From an uncultured Acinetobacter sp. (GTDB lineage Bacteria > Pseudomonadota > Gammaproteobacteria > Pseudomonadales > Moraxellaceae): a stretch of 33,605 nucleotides of DNA. Shown piece after piece: positions 1 to 9,181 of the stretch. The notes beneath the pieces were generated by a model, which ran no database searches, was not told the origin of the DNA, and saw nothing but the letters and a program-made list of their open reading frames with translations. Each line of letters opens with the position of its first letter. Positions within the stretch are counted from its first letter, which is position 1. The stretch covers positions 1 to 33,605 of the forward strand of contig CANQWW010000010.1 of assembly GCA_947627655.1 (NCBI GenBank), written 5' to 3'. A program made the position numbers and the translations under genes.

Positions 1-947
1 TGGCTGAAGGTATGGTGCGAATGAAACTTGAGAATCGACCCACCGATCTACCCAGTCTTCAGGCTTGTGCTGCCATCGGTCAAATGGGTTTGATTCATAC
101 TTGGTCAAGTGTGCTGGAAAAAAACCACATTCGTACCGCACAAGTGCTATTAACCCATGATGACCTGGCAGACCGTCGCCGCTATTTAAATTCTTGTGAT
201 GCTTTACAGCACTTGATTGAATGGCGCGTGATACCGGTGATCAATGAAAATGACACGGTCTCTACCGACGAAATCCGTTTTGGTGATAATGATACCCTAG
301 CTGCTATGGTGGCTGGTCAGGTGCATGCCGATCTATTGATTATCCTGACCGATCAGGAAGGCATGTTTGACTCGGACCCGCGTTCTAATCCAGAGGCCAA
401 ACTGTTCCATACTGTGCGTGCCATGGACGAGAGCCTGTTTGATATGGCTGGTGGTGGCGGTAAGTTTGGTCGTGGCGGTATGCTGACCAAAGTTCGTGCT
501 GCACGTCTGGCGGCTAAATCCGGTTGTCCAACCCTGATTGCTAGCGGTGATAGTGACTGTGTTTTATCGCGCCTAATGGCGGGTGAAATGTTGGGCACTT
601 TATTTATTACTGATGATGACCGTGTGACCGCGCATCAGCAGTGGCTGGCGGCGCACTTGCAAACGGCAGGCCGTCTGGTGATTGATAATGGTGCAGTAAA
701 AGCCATCAAGGAAAATCACCGTAGTCTGTTGCCAGTGGGTGTAAAAGCGGTAGAAGGTCATTTTGACCGTGGTGATGTGGTGGAATGTGTAGATACGCAG
801 GGTCATCGTGTGGCTGTAGGTCGCGTGAACTTCAGTTCTCGTTCTGCTGAAATCGTCAAAGGTTTAGCATCTGATAAAGTCCATCAGGTGTTAGGTGAAG
901 CACGTTCACTGGAAATGATTCATCGCAATCATATGTCGATTTACTAA
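1..947 (+). CDS. proB: Glutamate 5-kinase, 5'-truncated by the window edge
   Basis: Catalyses ATP-dependent phosphorylation of L-glutamate to glutamyl 5-phosphate, the first step of proline synthesis, in the cytosol. The frame is already open at base 3 (Ala-Glu-Gly before the first visible Met at base 12), so about 60 N-terminal residues are missing compared with the ~370-aa family. Counting from that Met, the amino acid kinase fold shows VINENDTV (76-83), LTDQEGMF (112-119) and GRGGMLTK (153-160), as in E. coli ProB. The last ~90 residues ([17 protein letters not shown] and following) are the C-terminal PUA domain. The stop is followed within 15 bases by a strong terminator, so this is the end of its transcription unit. 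Identification is firm. Confidence 0.96.
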   Translation, partial: AEGMVRMKLENRPTDLPSLQACAAIGQMGLIHTWSSVLEKNHIRTAQVLLTHDDLADRRRYLNSCDALQHLIEWRVIPVINENDTVSTDEIRFGDNDTLAAMVAGQVHADLLIILTDQEGMFDSDPRSNPEAKLFHTVRAMDESLFDMAGGGGKFGRGGMLTKVRAARLAAKSGCPTLIASGDSDCVLSRLMAGEMLGTLFITDDDRVTAHQQWLAAHLQTAGRLVIDNGAVKAIKENHRSLLPVGVKAVEGHFDRGDVVECVDTQGHRVAVGRVNFSSRSAEIVKGLASDKVHQVLGEARSLEMIHRNHMSIY

Positions 948-960
948 GTCATAGAGATAA

Positions 961-988
961 AAAATCCCGCTTTCGAGCGGGATTTTTT
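961..988 (+). terminator. Bidirectional Rho-independent terminator
   Basis: An 11-bp stem (961-971 with 976-986) is closed by a TTCG tetraloop, with A residues before it and T residues after it. It lies between the convergent proB and PAP2 genes and can serve both strands. Confidence 0.93.
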
Positions 989-1006
989 ATGGCACTGTAA
1001 TTAGAT

Positions 1007-1603
1007 TTATTTAATCCAACCCATTCGGATAAAAGGTGCAAATAGAAATTGATGAATGCGCAAGATAAAGTTCATGAGTTTCTCCTGATATTTCCACCAC
1101 AGTGGTAATCCAACCAGATTGACCACCAGTGCAATCAGGAACGCTCCAATCATATCAACCGGGAAATGCACACCAACATAGATCCGCGACCATGCTACGA
1201 ACCAGGCTGTCCACACCAGTATTCGTCCCAAATCACGTTGTGGGGAGAAGTAATAGGCAAGGGCAATTCCACTAAAGATACTCATGTGGTTACTCGGGAA
1301 AGAACCCGTCGGATCATGTTCAATCAGGGTGCGACCGACTTCCATCACAAAAGGGCGTGGTGTATTCAACGCAGCAGATAATACTTCGCTAATCGACAAG
1401 GTAATGGCCATAAAGATTGCAGCTTTAATAATCCCGGTTTTCACTTCACGACTACCACGCAGCCAGGCAACAGTAAAAATCAGCAGAAATAGATACACCA
1501 GATCATGCGCAATCAGGGAGGCATAGTTGATCATCCAGATCGAGGCTTGGTCGGGTACATTCAGGATATGAAACAGATAAAGATTGAGTTGATCGAGGGA
1601 CAT
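1007..1603 (-). CDS. PAP2-family phosphatase, YbjG/BcrC-like undecaprenyl-diphosphatase
   Basis: Likely an inner-membrane phosphatase that recycles undecaprenyl diphosphate to the monophosphate carrier used for peptidoglycan and surface polysaccharide synthesis. The 198-aa protein has several hydrophobic helices and the three PAP2 signature regions: TPRPF (81-85), FPSNH (102-106) and SRIYVGVHFPVD (139-150), giving Arg83, His106, Arg140, His146 and Asp150. The N-terminus (LNLYLF, then a helix ending in AHDLVYLF) resembles E. coli YbjG. There is no good Shine-Dalgarno sequence before the chosen ATG; the upstream bases are pyrimidine-rich on the coding strand. The family is clear, but the exact lipid substrate is inferred. 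Confidence 0.85.
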   Translation of the reverse strand: MSLDQLNLYLFHILNVPDQASIWMINYASLIAHDLVYLFLLIFTVAWLRGSREVKTGIIKAAIFMAITLSISEVLSAALNTPRPFVMEVGRTLIEHDPTGSFPSNHMSIFSGIALAYYFSPQRDLGRILVWTAWFVAWSRIYVGVHFPVDMIGAFLIALVVNLVGLPLWWKYQEKLMNFILRIHQFLFAPFIRMGWIK

Positions 1604-1716
1604 GAGAGGGAGAGGACTGATACAAATGTCGGTTACTCTAAACCTATCAAAGCAATATGCCTACCGAAGTATGTATGAATTTGTAGCGTTGATTTTTTAA
1701 AGAATATTCAAGTGAT

Positions 1717-1740
1717 AAAAAACCACCCAGCAGGGTGGTT
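1717..1740 (-). terminator. Terminator of the SIMPL-domain gene
   Basis: The perfect 8-bp stem AACCACCC/GGGTGGTT (1721-1728 with 1733-1740) is followed on the minus strand by a T-run (1717-1720). It lies just past the stop of the minus-strand gene at 1767. Confidence 0.88.
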
Positions 1741-1766
1741 TGAAGCAATCAATTTACACGAGCGGC

Positions 1767-2471
1767 TTATTTAAACTGAATTGCGCCATTGGCACTGACG
1801 GTCATTTTCGACTCACCAGCGGCCATTTGCTGATCCGCTACCGCAGACTCTGCATAGGCAGCTTTAGCCATCGCCATACGCGGAACGGGTGAAGGACCAT
1901 AGTTATTGGTATTGATATTCAGGTTGACCAGTTGATAGCTGGATTTATTCCATGCCTGAGTCAGGCTTTGAGCACGTTGCTGGAAGCTTTTCGAAGCTTC
2001 AATCATCAACTCATTTTCGACCTGTTTACGTTTGGCATCAGATACCGTGAAGTTGATCGACTCGGTCTGGAAGTTTTGCTGTAGTTCCGCAATCAGCTGT
2101 GATGCTGCTTTAAAGTCAGTCGACTCAATCCGTACCTGAGCACGACCACGCCATTCTCTTAATTTACGATTGTCATTGTCATACACCGGATAGGTCGACT
2201 GTGAACCGGTTTCGATTTTAACAGTGGGATATTTTTTCGCAGTATTGATCGCTTGTGTCATGAGCTGATTAATTTGAGAGGCCAATTCAGCAGGCTGCTT
2301 GTTTGATTTTTCGATAAACAGATTCGCATGCATTAGATCATTGGAAATATCACGACTGGCTTCTGCCGATAAATTTATCACGTTATAATTTAGGGTTTCT
2401 TCTGGAGCAGCAAATGCAGCGGTCATCGTTGTGGTCGCCAGTACCAGTCCAAGCAGGGCAATATTACGCAT
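1767..2471 (-). CDS. Periplasmic SIMPL-domain (DUF541) protein
   Basis: A 234-aa exported protein. Residues 1-21 form a signal peptide (hydrophobic core LLGLVLATTTM, cleavage after AFA). The rest is a single SIMPL/DUF541 domain. The recognisable features are the opening NVINLSAEASRDISNDLMHANLFIE strand, a central GSQSTYPVYDNDNRKLREWRG segment and a C-terminal MTVSANGAIQF strand. Members are periplasmic or outer-membrane-associated proteins whose molecular role is mostly unknown. It is monocistronic, with its own terminator and a long AT-rich upstream region. Confidence 0.82.
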   Translation of the reverse strand: MRNIALLGLVLATTTMTAAFAAPEETLNYNVINLSAEASRDISNDLMHANLFIEKSNKQPAELASQINQLMTQAINTAKKYPTVKIETGSQSTYPVYDNDNRKLREWRGRAQVRIESTDFKAASQLIAELQQNFQTESINFTVSDAKRKQVENELMIEASKSFQQRAQSLTQAWNKSSYQLVNLNINTNNYGPSPVPRMAMAKAAYAESAVADQQMAAGESKMTVSANGAIQFK

Positions 2472-2966
2472 ATTTTTTTCCTATTATGATCGAGCGAAGT
2501 GGTGTTGGTTTTAAAGCAAAGATTAAAAGATCATTATGGTGAATTTGAGAAATATTTGTGTAAATCATGTTAAGCATATCTTAGAAAAATGTCTAAAATA
2601 TAAGATCTAATTAAAATAGAGAAAACTTTATATATTAAATACTTAGTCTGGTTTGAGTGTGAAAAATACAGTAAATACATCAAAGGCAACAAAAAGGCAT
2701 AGAATAATTAATGTTTTTGTAGGGATAAGAGTTTAGAGTAATTATTTAAAGAATAGTTCAGTCTGAGCTGTTTTTTCGATGAGGCTTCGGCAAAATAGAT
2801 AGCGAAAGCTGTTTATTTTCTTGAAAAAATCTGTATCATCCGCCGTCTAGTTAGCCATTATACGAAGAGCTCTTAAAACTAACTGGAACTTATAAAGCAC
2901 CGAGTCAAAGGACCGCAAGTCACCCGACTTATTTCTTTCAACCCATATCAGAGATGGTAATTCGAT
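2472..2966. other. Intergenic region with a probable structured dat leader
   Basis: A 495-bp AT-rich gap between divergent genes. No credible coding sequence is seen. The last ~130 bases are less AT-rich and hold a small hairpin, AAGTC-ACCC-GACTT (2917-2930), followed by a pyrimidine-rich run. Promoters for both flanking genes must lie here, but I see no convincing -35/-10 pair with normal spacing. Confidence 0.5.
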
Positions 2967-4340
2967 ATGAGCGTTACTTCAGTAAACCCTGCCACCAATT
3001 CCACAAACGAATACTACTTGACTCGCCAAAGTCAGATGGAATCGAATGTGCGTAGTTATCCACGTAAACTTCCACTTGCGATAGCGAAAGCACAAGGTTG
3101 TTGGGTTACCGATGTTGAAGGTACAGAGTACCTTGATTGTTTAGCTGGGGCAGGGACATTGGCATTAGGCCATAATCACCCTGCGGTCATTCAAAGTATC
3201 CAGGACACACTTGCAAGTGGCTTACCTTTGCATACCCTGGATTTAACAACACCTTTAAAAGATGCTTTTACTGAAGCGCTTCTTGCTTACCTGCCAGGTG
3301 GCAAAGAAGAATATTGCTTACAGTTCTGTGGTCCGTCTGGTGCAGATGCGACTGAAGCAGCAATTAAACTGGCCAAAACCTTTACTGGCCGTAGTTCAGT
3401 GATTAGTTTCTCTGGTGGCTACCACGGTATGACTCACGGTTCTTTAGCCATGACAGGTAACCTGTCTGCGAAGAACTCAGTGAATGGTTTAATGCCAGGT
3501 GTTCAGTTCATGCCGTATCCACACGAATATCGTTGCCCACTGGGTCTAGGTGGTGAAGCGGGTGTAGATGCGCTGACCTACTACTTTGAAAATTTCATTG
3601 AAGATGTGGAAAGCGGTGTAACCAAACCTGCGGCAGTCATTCTTGAAGCAATTCAGGGTGAAGGCGGTGTCGTTACAGCACCAGTCAAATGGCTGAAAAA
3701 AATCCGTGAAGTGACTGAAAAGAACAACATTGTCTTGATTCTTGATGAAGTTCAAGCGGGCTTTGCACGTTCAGGCAAAATGTTTGCCTTTGAACATGCG
3801 GGTATCGAACCGGATGTTGTCGTGATGTCTAAAGCAGTAGGTGGTAGCTTGCCGCTTGCCGTACTGGGCATTAAACGCAAGTTCGACGCTTGGCAACCAG
3901 CAGGCCATACGGGTACTTTCCGTGGTAACCAGCTTGCTATGGGTACTGGTCTTGCAACAATCAAAACCATTAAAGAACAAAACTTGGCTCAAAACGCGCA
4001 AGAGCGTGGTGATTTCTTACAAGCTGAAATTAAAAAATTAGCTGCTGAATTCCCATGTATCGGTAACGTACGTGGTCGTGGTTTGATGATTGGTGTTGAA
4101 ATCGTTGATGAACGTCAAAAAGCAGATCACATGGGTTCATTGCCAGGTGATGGTCAATTGGCAGCAGCAATTCAAGCAGCATGTTTCGATAACAAATTAT
4201 TGTTAGAGAAAGGTGGTCGTAACGGTACAGTCATTCGTTTACTTTGCCCGTTAATCATCACTCACGAAGAATGTGTAGAAGTGATTGCTCGCTTTAAGAA
4301 AGCACTTGCTGAAGCACTTGTTGCAACTCGAGGCGCGTAA
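2967..4340 (+). CDS. dat: L-2,4-diaminobutyrate:2-oxoglutarate 4-aminotransferase
   Basis: A PLP enzyme that interconverts aspartate 4-semialdehyde and L-2,4-diaminobutyrate with glutamate/2-oxoglutarate, the first step of the 1,3-diaminopropane pathway described in Acinetobacter. The 457-aa product is a class III aminotransferase. It shows the PLP phosphate-binding segment [11 protein letters not shown] (122-132), [10 protein letters not shown] (149-158), the LDEVQAGF cofactor motif (259-266, Asp260) and the Schiff-base Lys289 in VVMSKAVGG. The ATG follows a GAGATGG Shine-Dalgarno sequence. ddc starts only 3 bases after the stop, so the two are co-transcribed. The neighbour separates it from the related ornithine-type aminotransferases, such as argD at 27.4-28.6 kb. 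Confidence 0.95.
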   Translation: MSVTSVNPATNSTNEYYLTRQSQMESNVRSYPRKLPLAIAKAQGCWVTDVEGTEYLDCLAGAGTLALGHNHPAVIQSIQDTLASGLPLHTLDLTTPLKDAFTEALLAYLPGGKEEYCLQFCGPSGADATEAAIKLAKTFTGRSSVISFSGGYHGMTHGSLAMTGNLSAKNSVNGLMPGVQFMPYPHEYRCPLGLGGEAGVDALTYYFENFIEDVESGVTKPAAVILEAIQGEGGVVTAPVKWLKKIREVTEKNNIVLILDEVQAGFARSGKMFAFEHAGIEPDVVVMSKAVGGSLPLAVLGIKRKFDAWQPAGHTGTFRGNQLAMGTGLATIKTIKEQNLAQNAQERGDFLQAEIKKLAAEFPCIGNVRGRGLMIGVEIVDERQKADHMGSLPGDGQLAAAIQAACFDNKLLLEKGGRNGTVIRLLCPLIITHEECVEVIARFKKALAEALVATRGA

Positions 4341-4343
4341 TTC

Positions 4344-5876
4344 ATGGTAGATTTTGCAGAACACCGTAAAGCGTTGCTCTGTAATGATGCTCAATCCATT
4401 GCTGACTATACCTCAGCAATGGAGCAGGCAACTCAAGCAGTTGCAGCATGGTTACAAGACGACAAAATGTACACGGGCGGTAGTATCAAAGAACTCCGCA
4501 GTGCGATTTCTTTCCAGCCTTCTCAACAAGGTTTAGGGGTAGAAAAATCACTGGAGCGTATGGTTGAGTTATTCCTCAACAAAAGCTTAAAAGTACATCA
4601 TCCGCATTCACTTGCGCATTTGCATTGTCCTACGATGGTGACAAGTCAAATCGCGGAAGTATTGATTAACGCAACCAACCAGTCAATGGACTCTTGGGAT
4701 CAAAGCCCAGCGGGTTCTTTGATGGAAGTGCAGCTCATTGACTGGCTGCGTCAAAAAGTAGGCTATGGTGCAGGTCAAGCAGGTGTATTCACCTCTGGCG
4801 GTACACAGTCTAACTTGATGGGCGTACTGCTTGCGCGTGATGCATGCATCGCGAAAAACTGGAAAGACGAAAACGGTAATCCGTGGTCGGTTCAGCGTGA
4901 TGGTGTACCAGCGGATGCGATGCGTAACGTCAAAGTTATCTGTTCTGAAAATGCACACTTCTCTGTGCAAAAGAACATGGCGATGATGGGCATGGGCTTC
5001 CAGTCTGTAGTCACTGTTCCTGTGGACGAAAATGCTCGCATGGACATGGACGCACTTGAGAAAACCATGGCGCACCTTCAGTCCGAAGGCAAAATCGTGG
5101 CATGTGTGGTAGCAACTGCGGGTACGACTGATGCAGGCGCAATTGATCCACTGAAAAAAGTACGTGAAATTACCCATAAATATGGCGCGTGGATGCATAT
5201 CGATGCGGCATGGGGCGGTGCTTTAATTTTGTCAAATGATCACCGTGATATGTTAGATGGTATCGAGCTTTCTGATTCGATCACGCTTGATTTCCATAAG
5301 CATTATTTCCAAACGATTTCATGTGGCGCATTCTTGCTCAAAGACGAAGCGAACTATCGCTTTATGCATTATGAAGCGGAGTACTTAAACTCGGCTTATG
5401 ATGAAGAGCATGGCGTTCCTAACCTAGTGTCGAAGTCGCTACAAACCACACGTCGTTTCGATGCGTTGAAATTATGGATGACGGTTGAAGCATTGGGCGA
5501 AGAGCTTTATGGTTCAATGATTGACCACGGTGTGACTTTAACTCGTGATGTTGCAGACTATATTACCGCAACTGATGGTTTAGAAATGCTGGTGGATCCA
5601 CAATTCGCTTCGGTATTGTTCCGTGTAATTCCTGCAGGTTATCCTGTTGAATTGCTCGATACCCTCAACCAAAACGTTGCAGATGAATTGTTTGCACGTG
5701 GTGAAGCGAATATTGGTGTTACGAAAGTAGGTCAAGTTCAATCATTGAAAATGACGACTTTAAGCCCTGTTGCAACTTTGGAAAACGTGAAGAACTTACT
5801 TGCACTTGTGCTTGCTGAGGCAGATCGTATTAAAGGTTCAATCGCGGATGGTACTTATACACCGCCAATCGCTTAA
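4344..5876 (+). CDS. ddc: L-2,4-diaminobutyrate decarboxylase
   Basis: A PLP-dependent decarboxylase (group II, glutamate/aromatic amino acid decarboxylase fold) that converts L-2,4-diaminobutyrate to 1,3-diaminopropane. The 510-aa sequence has [11 protein letters not shown] near 88-98, TSGGTQSNL (150-158), HIDAAWGG (285-292, with the PLP-binding Asp287) and the Schiff-base Lys319 in LDFHKHYF. Its Shine-Dalgarno sequence (GAGGCG) lies inside the last codons of dat, which suggests translational coupling. A strong terminator follows. The dat-ddc pair supplies the short polyamine 1,3-diaminopropane typical of Acinetobacter. Confidence 0.95.
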   Translation: MVDFAEHRKALLCNDAQSIADYTSAMEQATQAVAAWLQDDKMYTGGSIKELRSAISFQPSQQGLGVEKSLERMVELFLNKSLKVHHPHSLAHLHCPTMVTSQIAEVLINATNQSMDSWDQSPAGSLMEVQLIDWLRQKVGYGAGQAGVFTSGGTQSNLMGVLLARDACIAKNWKDENGNPWSVQRDGVPADAMRNVKVICSENAHFSVQKNMAMMGMGFQSVVTVPVDENARMDMDALEKTMAHLQSEGKIVACVVATAGTTDAGAIDPLKKVREITHKYGAWMHIDAAWGGALILSNDHRDMLDGIELSDSITLDFHKHYFQTISCGAFLLKDEANYRFMHYEAEYLNSAYDEEHGVPNLVSKSLQTTRRFDALKLWMTVEALGEELYGSMIDHGVTLTRDVADYITATDGLEMLVDPQFASVLFRVIPAGYPVELLDTLNQNVADELFARGEANIGVTKVGQVQSLKMTTLSPVATLENVKNLLALVLAEADRIKGSIADGTYTPPIA

Positions 5877-5895
5877 GCGATGCTGTATTGAAAAG

Positions 5896-5920
5896 AAGGA
5901 GGCCTTTGGGTCTCCTTTTT
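5896..5920 (+). terminator. Terminator of dat-ddc
   Basis: A 9-bp stem with one G-T pair (5896-5904 with 5909-5917) has a TTTG loop and a T-run. It lies 20 bases after the ddc stop. Confidence 0.9.
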
Positions 5921-6056
5921 CTTTGCAGCCTTTATTTGTTTGAAAAGAAAATTTGAATGCTTATACTTGCAAAAGCATATTGATATACCTATTTAGTCTT
6001 TGCCGGATATTTCTTTCCTTTGTACAGTATAAAAAATCTAAGGAAAGTGGTGAAAA

Positions 6057-7427
6057 ATGCAGCGAGAATTACAGGAAAAATCAATCATTAACACCGTCAT
6101 CGATCAGAAGCTCAGTGCTTATCAATGGATGGTTATTATCTTGTGTTTTCTCATTGCCTTGTTTGATGGTTTTGATACACAGGCAGTCGCATTTACCGGT
6201 CCAGCTTTGTTAACGCATTTTAACCTGGACACGGGTGCCTTGGCGCCGATTCTCACGGCTGGCATTGTCGGGATGACACTGGGTGCCATGCTGCTAGGAA
6301 TGACAGGGGACAGGTTGGGGCGTAGAAAAACGCTACTGATCTGTACAGCTATTTTTTCTCTTGCCACCTTGTTGATTGCTTTCGCGAGCAGTGTCGATCA
6401 AATTCTGGTTTTGCGTTTTATTGCTGGCTTGGGTATGGGAGGAGCCACGCCGGTATTGCTGGCCTTGGCAGCAGAATATTCACCGCAGCGCGTTAAAGGC
6501 ATGGTGACGACGGGTGTTTTGCTGGCTTTGCCTGCGGGGGCCATGCTCGGAGGTTTGCTGGCGGCAAAAATTCTACCTGTGGTTGGTTGGCAGGGCATCT
6601 ATCTGATTGGCGGCGGAGTGCCCGTTATTTTGTTGATGGCATTATTTTTCCTGTTACCGGAATCACTGGAATATTTAGCCCAAAGTAATAAGCCGACAGC
6701 ACTCAGCGCTATTCAGAAAATTCTAGGTAAAATTTCGCCTCAAGCCGGTTTAATTCAGCAGCAAGATTTAACTGGAGTCAGCAGCCAGCAAGCACAAAAA
6801 GCTAAATTCTCCTTGTTGTTCCAAGACAAAATGGCTGGTATTACGCTGGGTGTCTGGGGCACGTATTCCTTTAACTGGATTGCCTGGTTTATGTTGTTGT
6901 CATGGTTGCCTACCGTGTTAAAACAGGCAGGGTTAGCTCCAGAAAATGCGCCCTATGCATCAGTGACTGTCAACGCAGCATTTATTGTATTTGCCTTACC
7001 TCTGGCGTATTTTTTACCCAAGTTAAATACGGCCAGAATTCTCGGTTTTATGTTAATCACTGGTTTACTGGTGGTTGCTGGTCTGGGGCTTTTCATTGAG
7101 ACAGGACAATGGGGTTATATTTTTAGTTTGATTGCATTGGCTGGATTCGGCATTGGGGGGCAGCAATTGGCATTAAACTATTTGGTGGTAGCAGCTTATC
7201 CAGCCCAGATTCGTGCGACTGCAACTGGCTGGGCAATCGGTATGGGGCGACTGGGCGCAATCGTGGGTTCTGCCATTGGTGGAATCGTGCTGACCCAGTA
7301 TGGGGTCAGTGGATATTTCTATGCTTTGGGTATACCTTTATTGGTTGCATTGTTATGTGTCTTCTTTATTCGCTATCAGATTACTCGTGTAGCAGAGGAT
7401 TTAAAGCCACCTGTTGCCCCTACCTAA
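6057..7427 (+). CDS. MFS transporter, aromatic acid:H+ symporter (AAHS) type
   Basis: A 456-aa, 12-helix inner-membrane secondary transporter. It has the AAHS hallmark DGFD in the first helix (37-40) and the MFS loop 2-3 motif GMTGDRLGRRK (81-91). RFIAGLGMGGATPVLLALAAEY in helix 4 is also typical of the PcaK/BenK/VanK group. Family members import aromatic carboxylates such as benzoate, 4-hydroxybenzoate or vanillate. No catabolic gene is nearby, so the substrate cannot be assigned. The ATG has an AAGGAAAG Shine-Dalgarno sequence about 12 bases upstream. It stands alone after the ddc terminator, and I see no obvious terminator behind it. Confidence 0.86.
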   Translation: MQRELQEKSIINTVIDQKLSAYQWMVIILCFLIALFDGFDTQAVAFTGPALLTHFNLDTGALAPILTAGIVGMTLGAMLLGMTGDRLGRRKTLLICTAIFSLATLLIAFASSVDQILVLRFIAGLGMGGATPVLLALAAEYSPQRVKGMVTTGVLLALPAGAMLGGLLAAKILPVVGWQGIYLIGGGVPVILLMALFFLLPESLEYLAQSNKPTALSAIQKILGKISPQAGLIQQQDLTGVSSQQAQKAKFSLLFQDKMAGITLGVWGTYSFNWIAWFMLLSWLPTVLKQAGLAPENAPYASVTVNAAFIVFALPLAYFLPKLNTARILGFMLITGLLVVAGLGLFIETGQWGYIFSLIALAGFGIGGQQLALNYLVVAAYPAQIRATATGWAIGMGRLGAIVGSAIGGIVLTQYGVSGYFYALGIPLLVALLCVFFIRYQITRVAEDLKPPVAPT

Positions 7428-7535
7428 AGTTAATGGATTGCCTCACATGCTCCAAAAAACAGTTTAGAAAGTGGTAACTTTATTGAGCATAGGACAACAC
7501 TATCATTAAACTAAAAGGTCCTTATCAGAGCGCTG

Positions 7536-7864
7536 CTGTCCCATAGTTGAAGTGATTCGGTTTAAGCTACGTGCGTGTGGCAGGGATGCCACACATTACC
7601 CATCCTTGCGCTGCGTTTTAAAGCAGTGCTTAAAACTGGCTCAGAACGTCGTGTATGGGTAATAAAAGACTTTTCTTGCGAACTCAAAATATATTTTGAG
7701 TTCTCATTTGGGTCTTTCCAAAGTAGGGTTTTGCCTACACAAAGCCATTGAAACTTTTAAAGAAAAGATGAGGCTGTATATGTTTAACCAAGAATATCAA
7801 TAAATTTCATATGGTTAAATTGTTTTTATTGTTTCATACAAACCTAGTTAAAATTGTGGGACAG
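7536..7864 (+). repeat. MITE-like structured repeat, copy A
   Basis: A 329-bp non-coding element bounded by inverted termini: CTGTCCCA at 7536-7543 and TGGGACAG at 7857-7864, with imperfect matching further in. Inside it are four dyads: GTGTGGCA/TGCCACAC (7575-7594), ATTACCCAT/ATGGGTAAT (7595-7603 with 7655-7663), a perfect 24-bp palindrome with 12-base arms starting GAACTC (7680-7703), and TTTAACCA/TGGTTAAA (7783-7790 with 7812-7819). A second copy lies in reverse orientation at 12924-13235, on the other side of pstSCAB. No transposase is encoded, so any movement would need an enzyme supplied elsewhere. An imperfect direct repeat (AGGTCCTT/AGGGCCTT) flanks it but is not convincing. Confidence 0.85.
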
Positions 7865-7928
7865 TGATGTTAATTAGGGCCTTTTTTATGTTTCTAAGAT
7901 ACTCCTTGTCTATTTAATTATCACTAAA

Positions 7929-7957
7929 ACGTCATAAAGCTGTAACCTGTATGTCAT
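7929..7957 (+). promoter_or_regulatory. PhoB-binding sites (triple Pho half-sites) upstream of pstS
   Basis: Three 7-bp sites with an exact 11-bp period resemble the PhoB half-site CTGTCAT: ACGTCAT (7929-7935), CTGTAAC (7940-7946) and ATGTCAT (7951-7957), with 4-bp spacers. A TATTCT -10 candidate at 7957-7962 lies 10 bases after the second site, the spacing usual for Pho-regulated promoters that lack a good -35. This predicts phosphate-starvation induction of pstSCAB. Confidence 0.75.
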
Positions 7958-8048
7958 ATTCTAAAACCACAATGCATGTATCGAAACAAGTACAAAACTG
8001 AATAAAAAGTGGCGTACTCCCAAGTTGTATAAATGAGAGAGATACAGA

Positions 8049-9077
8049 ATGCGCTTGACCAATATTGCCTTAGCTTTAGCTTTAACCGGGGCGGCAGCAA
8101 CGACAGCAAATGCTGCACGAGATACGATCCAGATTGCCGGTTCTTCAACTGTGCTGCCTTATGCCAGTATTGTGGCTGAAGAATTTGGCAATACCTTTCC
8201 ACAATTTAAAACTCCGGTTGTCGGCTCTGGCGGTTCTTCAGGTGGTTTAAAACAGTTTTGTAATGGTGTAGGGGATAACACCATTGATATCGCCAATGCT
8301 TCACGTCAGATCAAAAGCTCTGAACTGGCAGAATGTAAGAAAAATGGCGTCAATAAGGTTCTAGAAATCAAGATTGGTTATGACGGTATTGTCTTTGCTT
8401 CCAATGCCAAAAAAGCAGCATACAAATTACGTCCACAACATGTTTATGCTGCATTAGCAGCAGAGTTACCGGCTAAGGGTAAAATGGTGCCTAACCCATA
8501 TACGCGCTGGAACCAAATTGATTCATCATTACCCAATGAGCCGATCACGCTGGTAATTCCGGCGTCGAACCATGGAACGCGCGAAGTCTTCCAGGAGAAG
8601 ATGGTGGATGCAGGTTGTCAATCGTATGCTGCTATTAAGGCTCTAGATAAAGACGCACAGAAAAAAGCCTGTACCAATTTCCGTAAAGATGGCCGTGTGG
8701 TTGAAATCTCAGGCGATTATACAGAAACTCTGGCACGCTTAAAAACCTCACCGAGCGCTGTGGGTGTATTCGGTCTGGGCTTTTACGATCAAAACCGCGA
8801 CAAGCTACGTGTAGCAACCGTCAACAACGTTGCACCTTCTGAGAACACCATTCTGAATGGTTCTTACCCGGTATCTCGTCCATTGTTCTTCTATGTGAAA
8901 GGCGAGCACCTGAAATCAATCAAAGGCCTGCAACAATTTACCGAATACTTCCTCAACAAGAAAGTCTCTGGTAAAGGTTCAAAGCTTGAGAAAGCTGGCC
9001 TGATTTCAATGTCAGACAAAGAGCGTGCCGCGGTACTGGCAAACTTTAAAGCAGCTAAAGCGGTGGTGGTGAAGTAA
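8049..9077 (+). CDS. pstS: Phosphate ABC transporter, periplasmic phosphate-binding protein
   Basis: Captures inorganic phosphate in the periplasm and delivers it to PstCAB. The 342-aa precursor has a Sec signal peptide (LALALTGAAATTANA, cleavage near residue 22). The phosphate-binding loops are visible: GSSTVLPY (31-38), GSGGSSGG (59-66) and DIANASR (80-86), with HGTRE further on. It belongs to the longer Pseudomonas-like PstS type. A GAGAGA Shine-Dalgarno sequence precedes the ATG. It is first in the pst operon behind the Pho sites, and a hairpin plus T-run lies between it and pstC. Confidence 0.95.
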   Translation: MRLTNIALALALTGAAATTANAARDTIQIAGSSTVLPYASIVAEEFGNTFPQFKTPVVGSGGSSGGLKQFCNGVGDNTIDIANASRQIKSSELAECKKNGVNKVLEIKIGYDGIVFASNAKKAAYKLRPQHVYAALAAELPAKGKMVPNPYTRWNQIDSSLPNEPITLVIPASNHGTREVFQEKMVDAGCQSYAAIKALDKDAQKKACTNFRKDGRVVEISGDYTETLARLKTSPSAVGVFGLGFYDQNRDKLRVATVNNVAPSENTILNGSYPVSRPLFFYVKGEHLKSIKGLQQFTEYFLNKKVSGKGSKLEKAGLISMSDKERAAVLANFKAAKAVVVK

Positions 9078-9110
9078 TTCACCCTTGCTTCAATCGCTGA
9101 TGATAGGGTG

Positions 9111-9146
9111 ACCTGTCATCGGCGTTTCGTGATAAACAGGTTTTTT
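9111..9146 (+). terminator. Attenuator-like terminator between pstS and pstC
   Basis: The stem ACCTGT/ACAGGT (9111-9116 with 9136-9141), with an inner ATC/GAT pairing, is followed by six T residues. It lies within the operon, so partial termination would give more PstS than permease, a ratio known for binding-protein transporters. Confidence 0.65.
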
Positions 9147-9181
9147 CGAACCATGAAAATTGAGAAAACAGTGGAGAATAC

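Larger units (their letters stand above)
7428..8048. other. Intergenic region: repeat element A and the pstS promoter
   Basis: A 621-bp gap with no gene. Bases 7428-7535 hold nothing I recognise. Bases 7536-7864 are the first copy of the hairpin-rich repeat described separately. Bases 7865-8048 contain the PhoB sites and the pstS leader. Confidence 0.8.

Noticed and set aside
4683..5198. 171-codon frame on the minus strand inside ddc
   Set aside because: Shadow of the ddc coding frame; His/Cys-rich nonsense composition and no ribosome site.
5953..6213. 86-codon frame overlapping the start of the MFS gene
   Set aside because: Different frame from the transporter, no Shine-Dalgarno sequence, overlaps a well-supported gene start.
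7536..7864. Repeat element as a CRISPR array or small-RNA gene
   Set aside because: No regular repeat-spacer pattern; paired terminal inverted repeats and a second inverted copy fit a mobile element better. Transcription cannot be judged from sequence alone.
7516..7883. Target-site duplication of copy A (AGGTCCTT/AGGGCCTT)
   Set aside because: One mismatch, and 11-12 bases from the termini rather than 5-6 as in copy B; likely chance.
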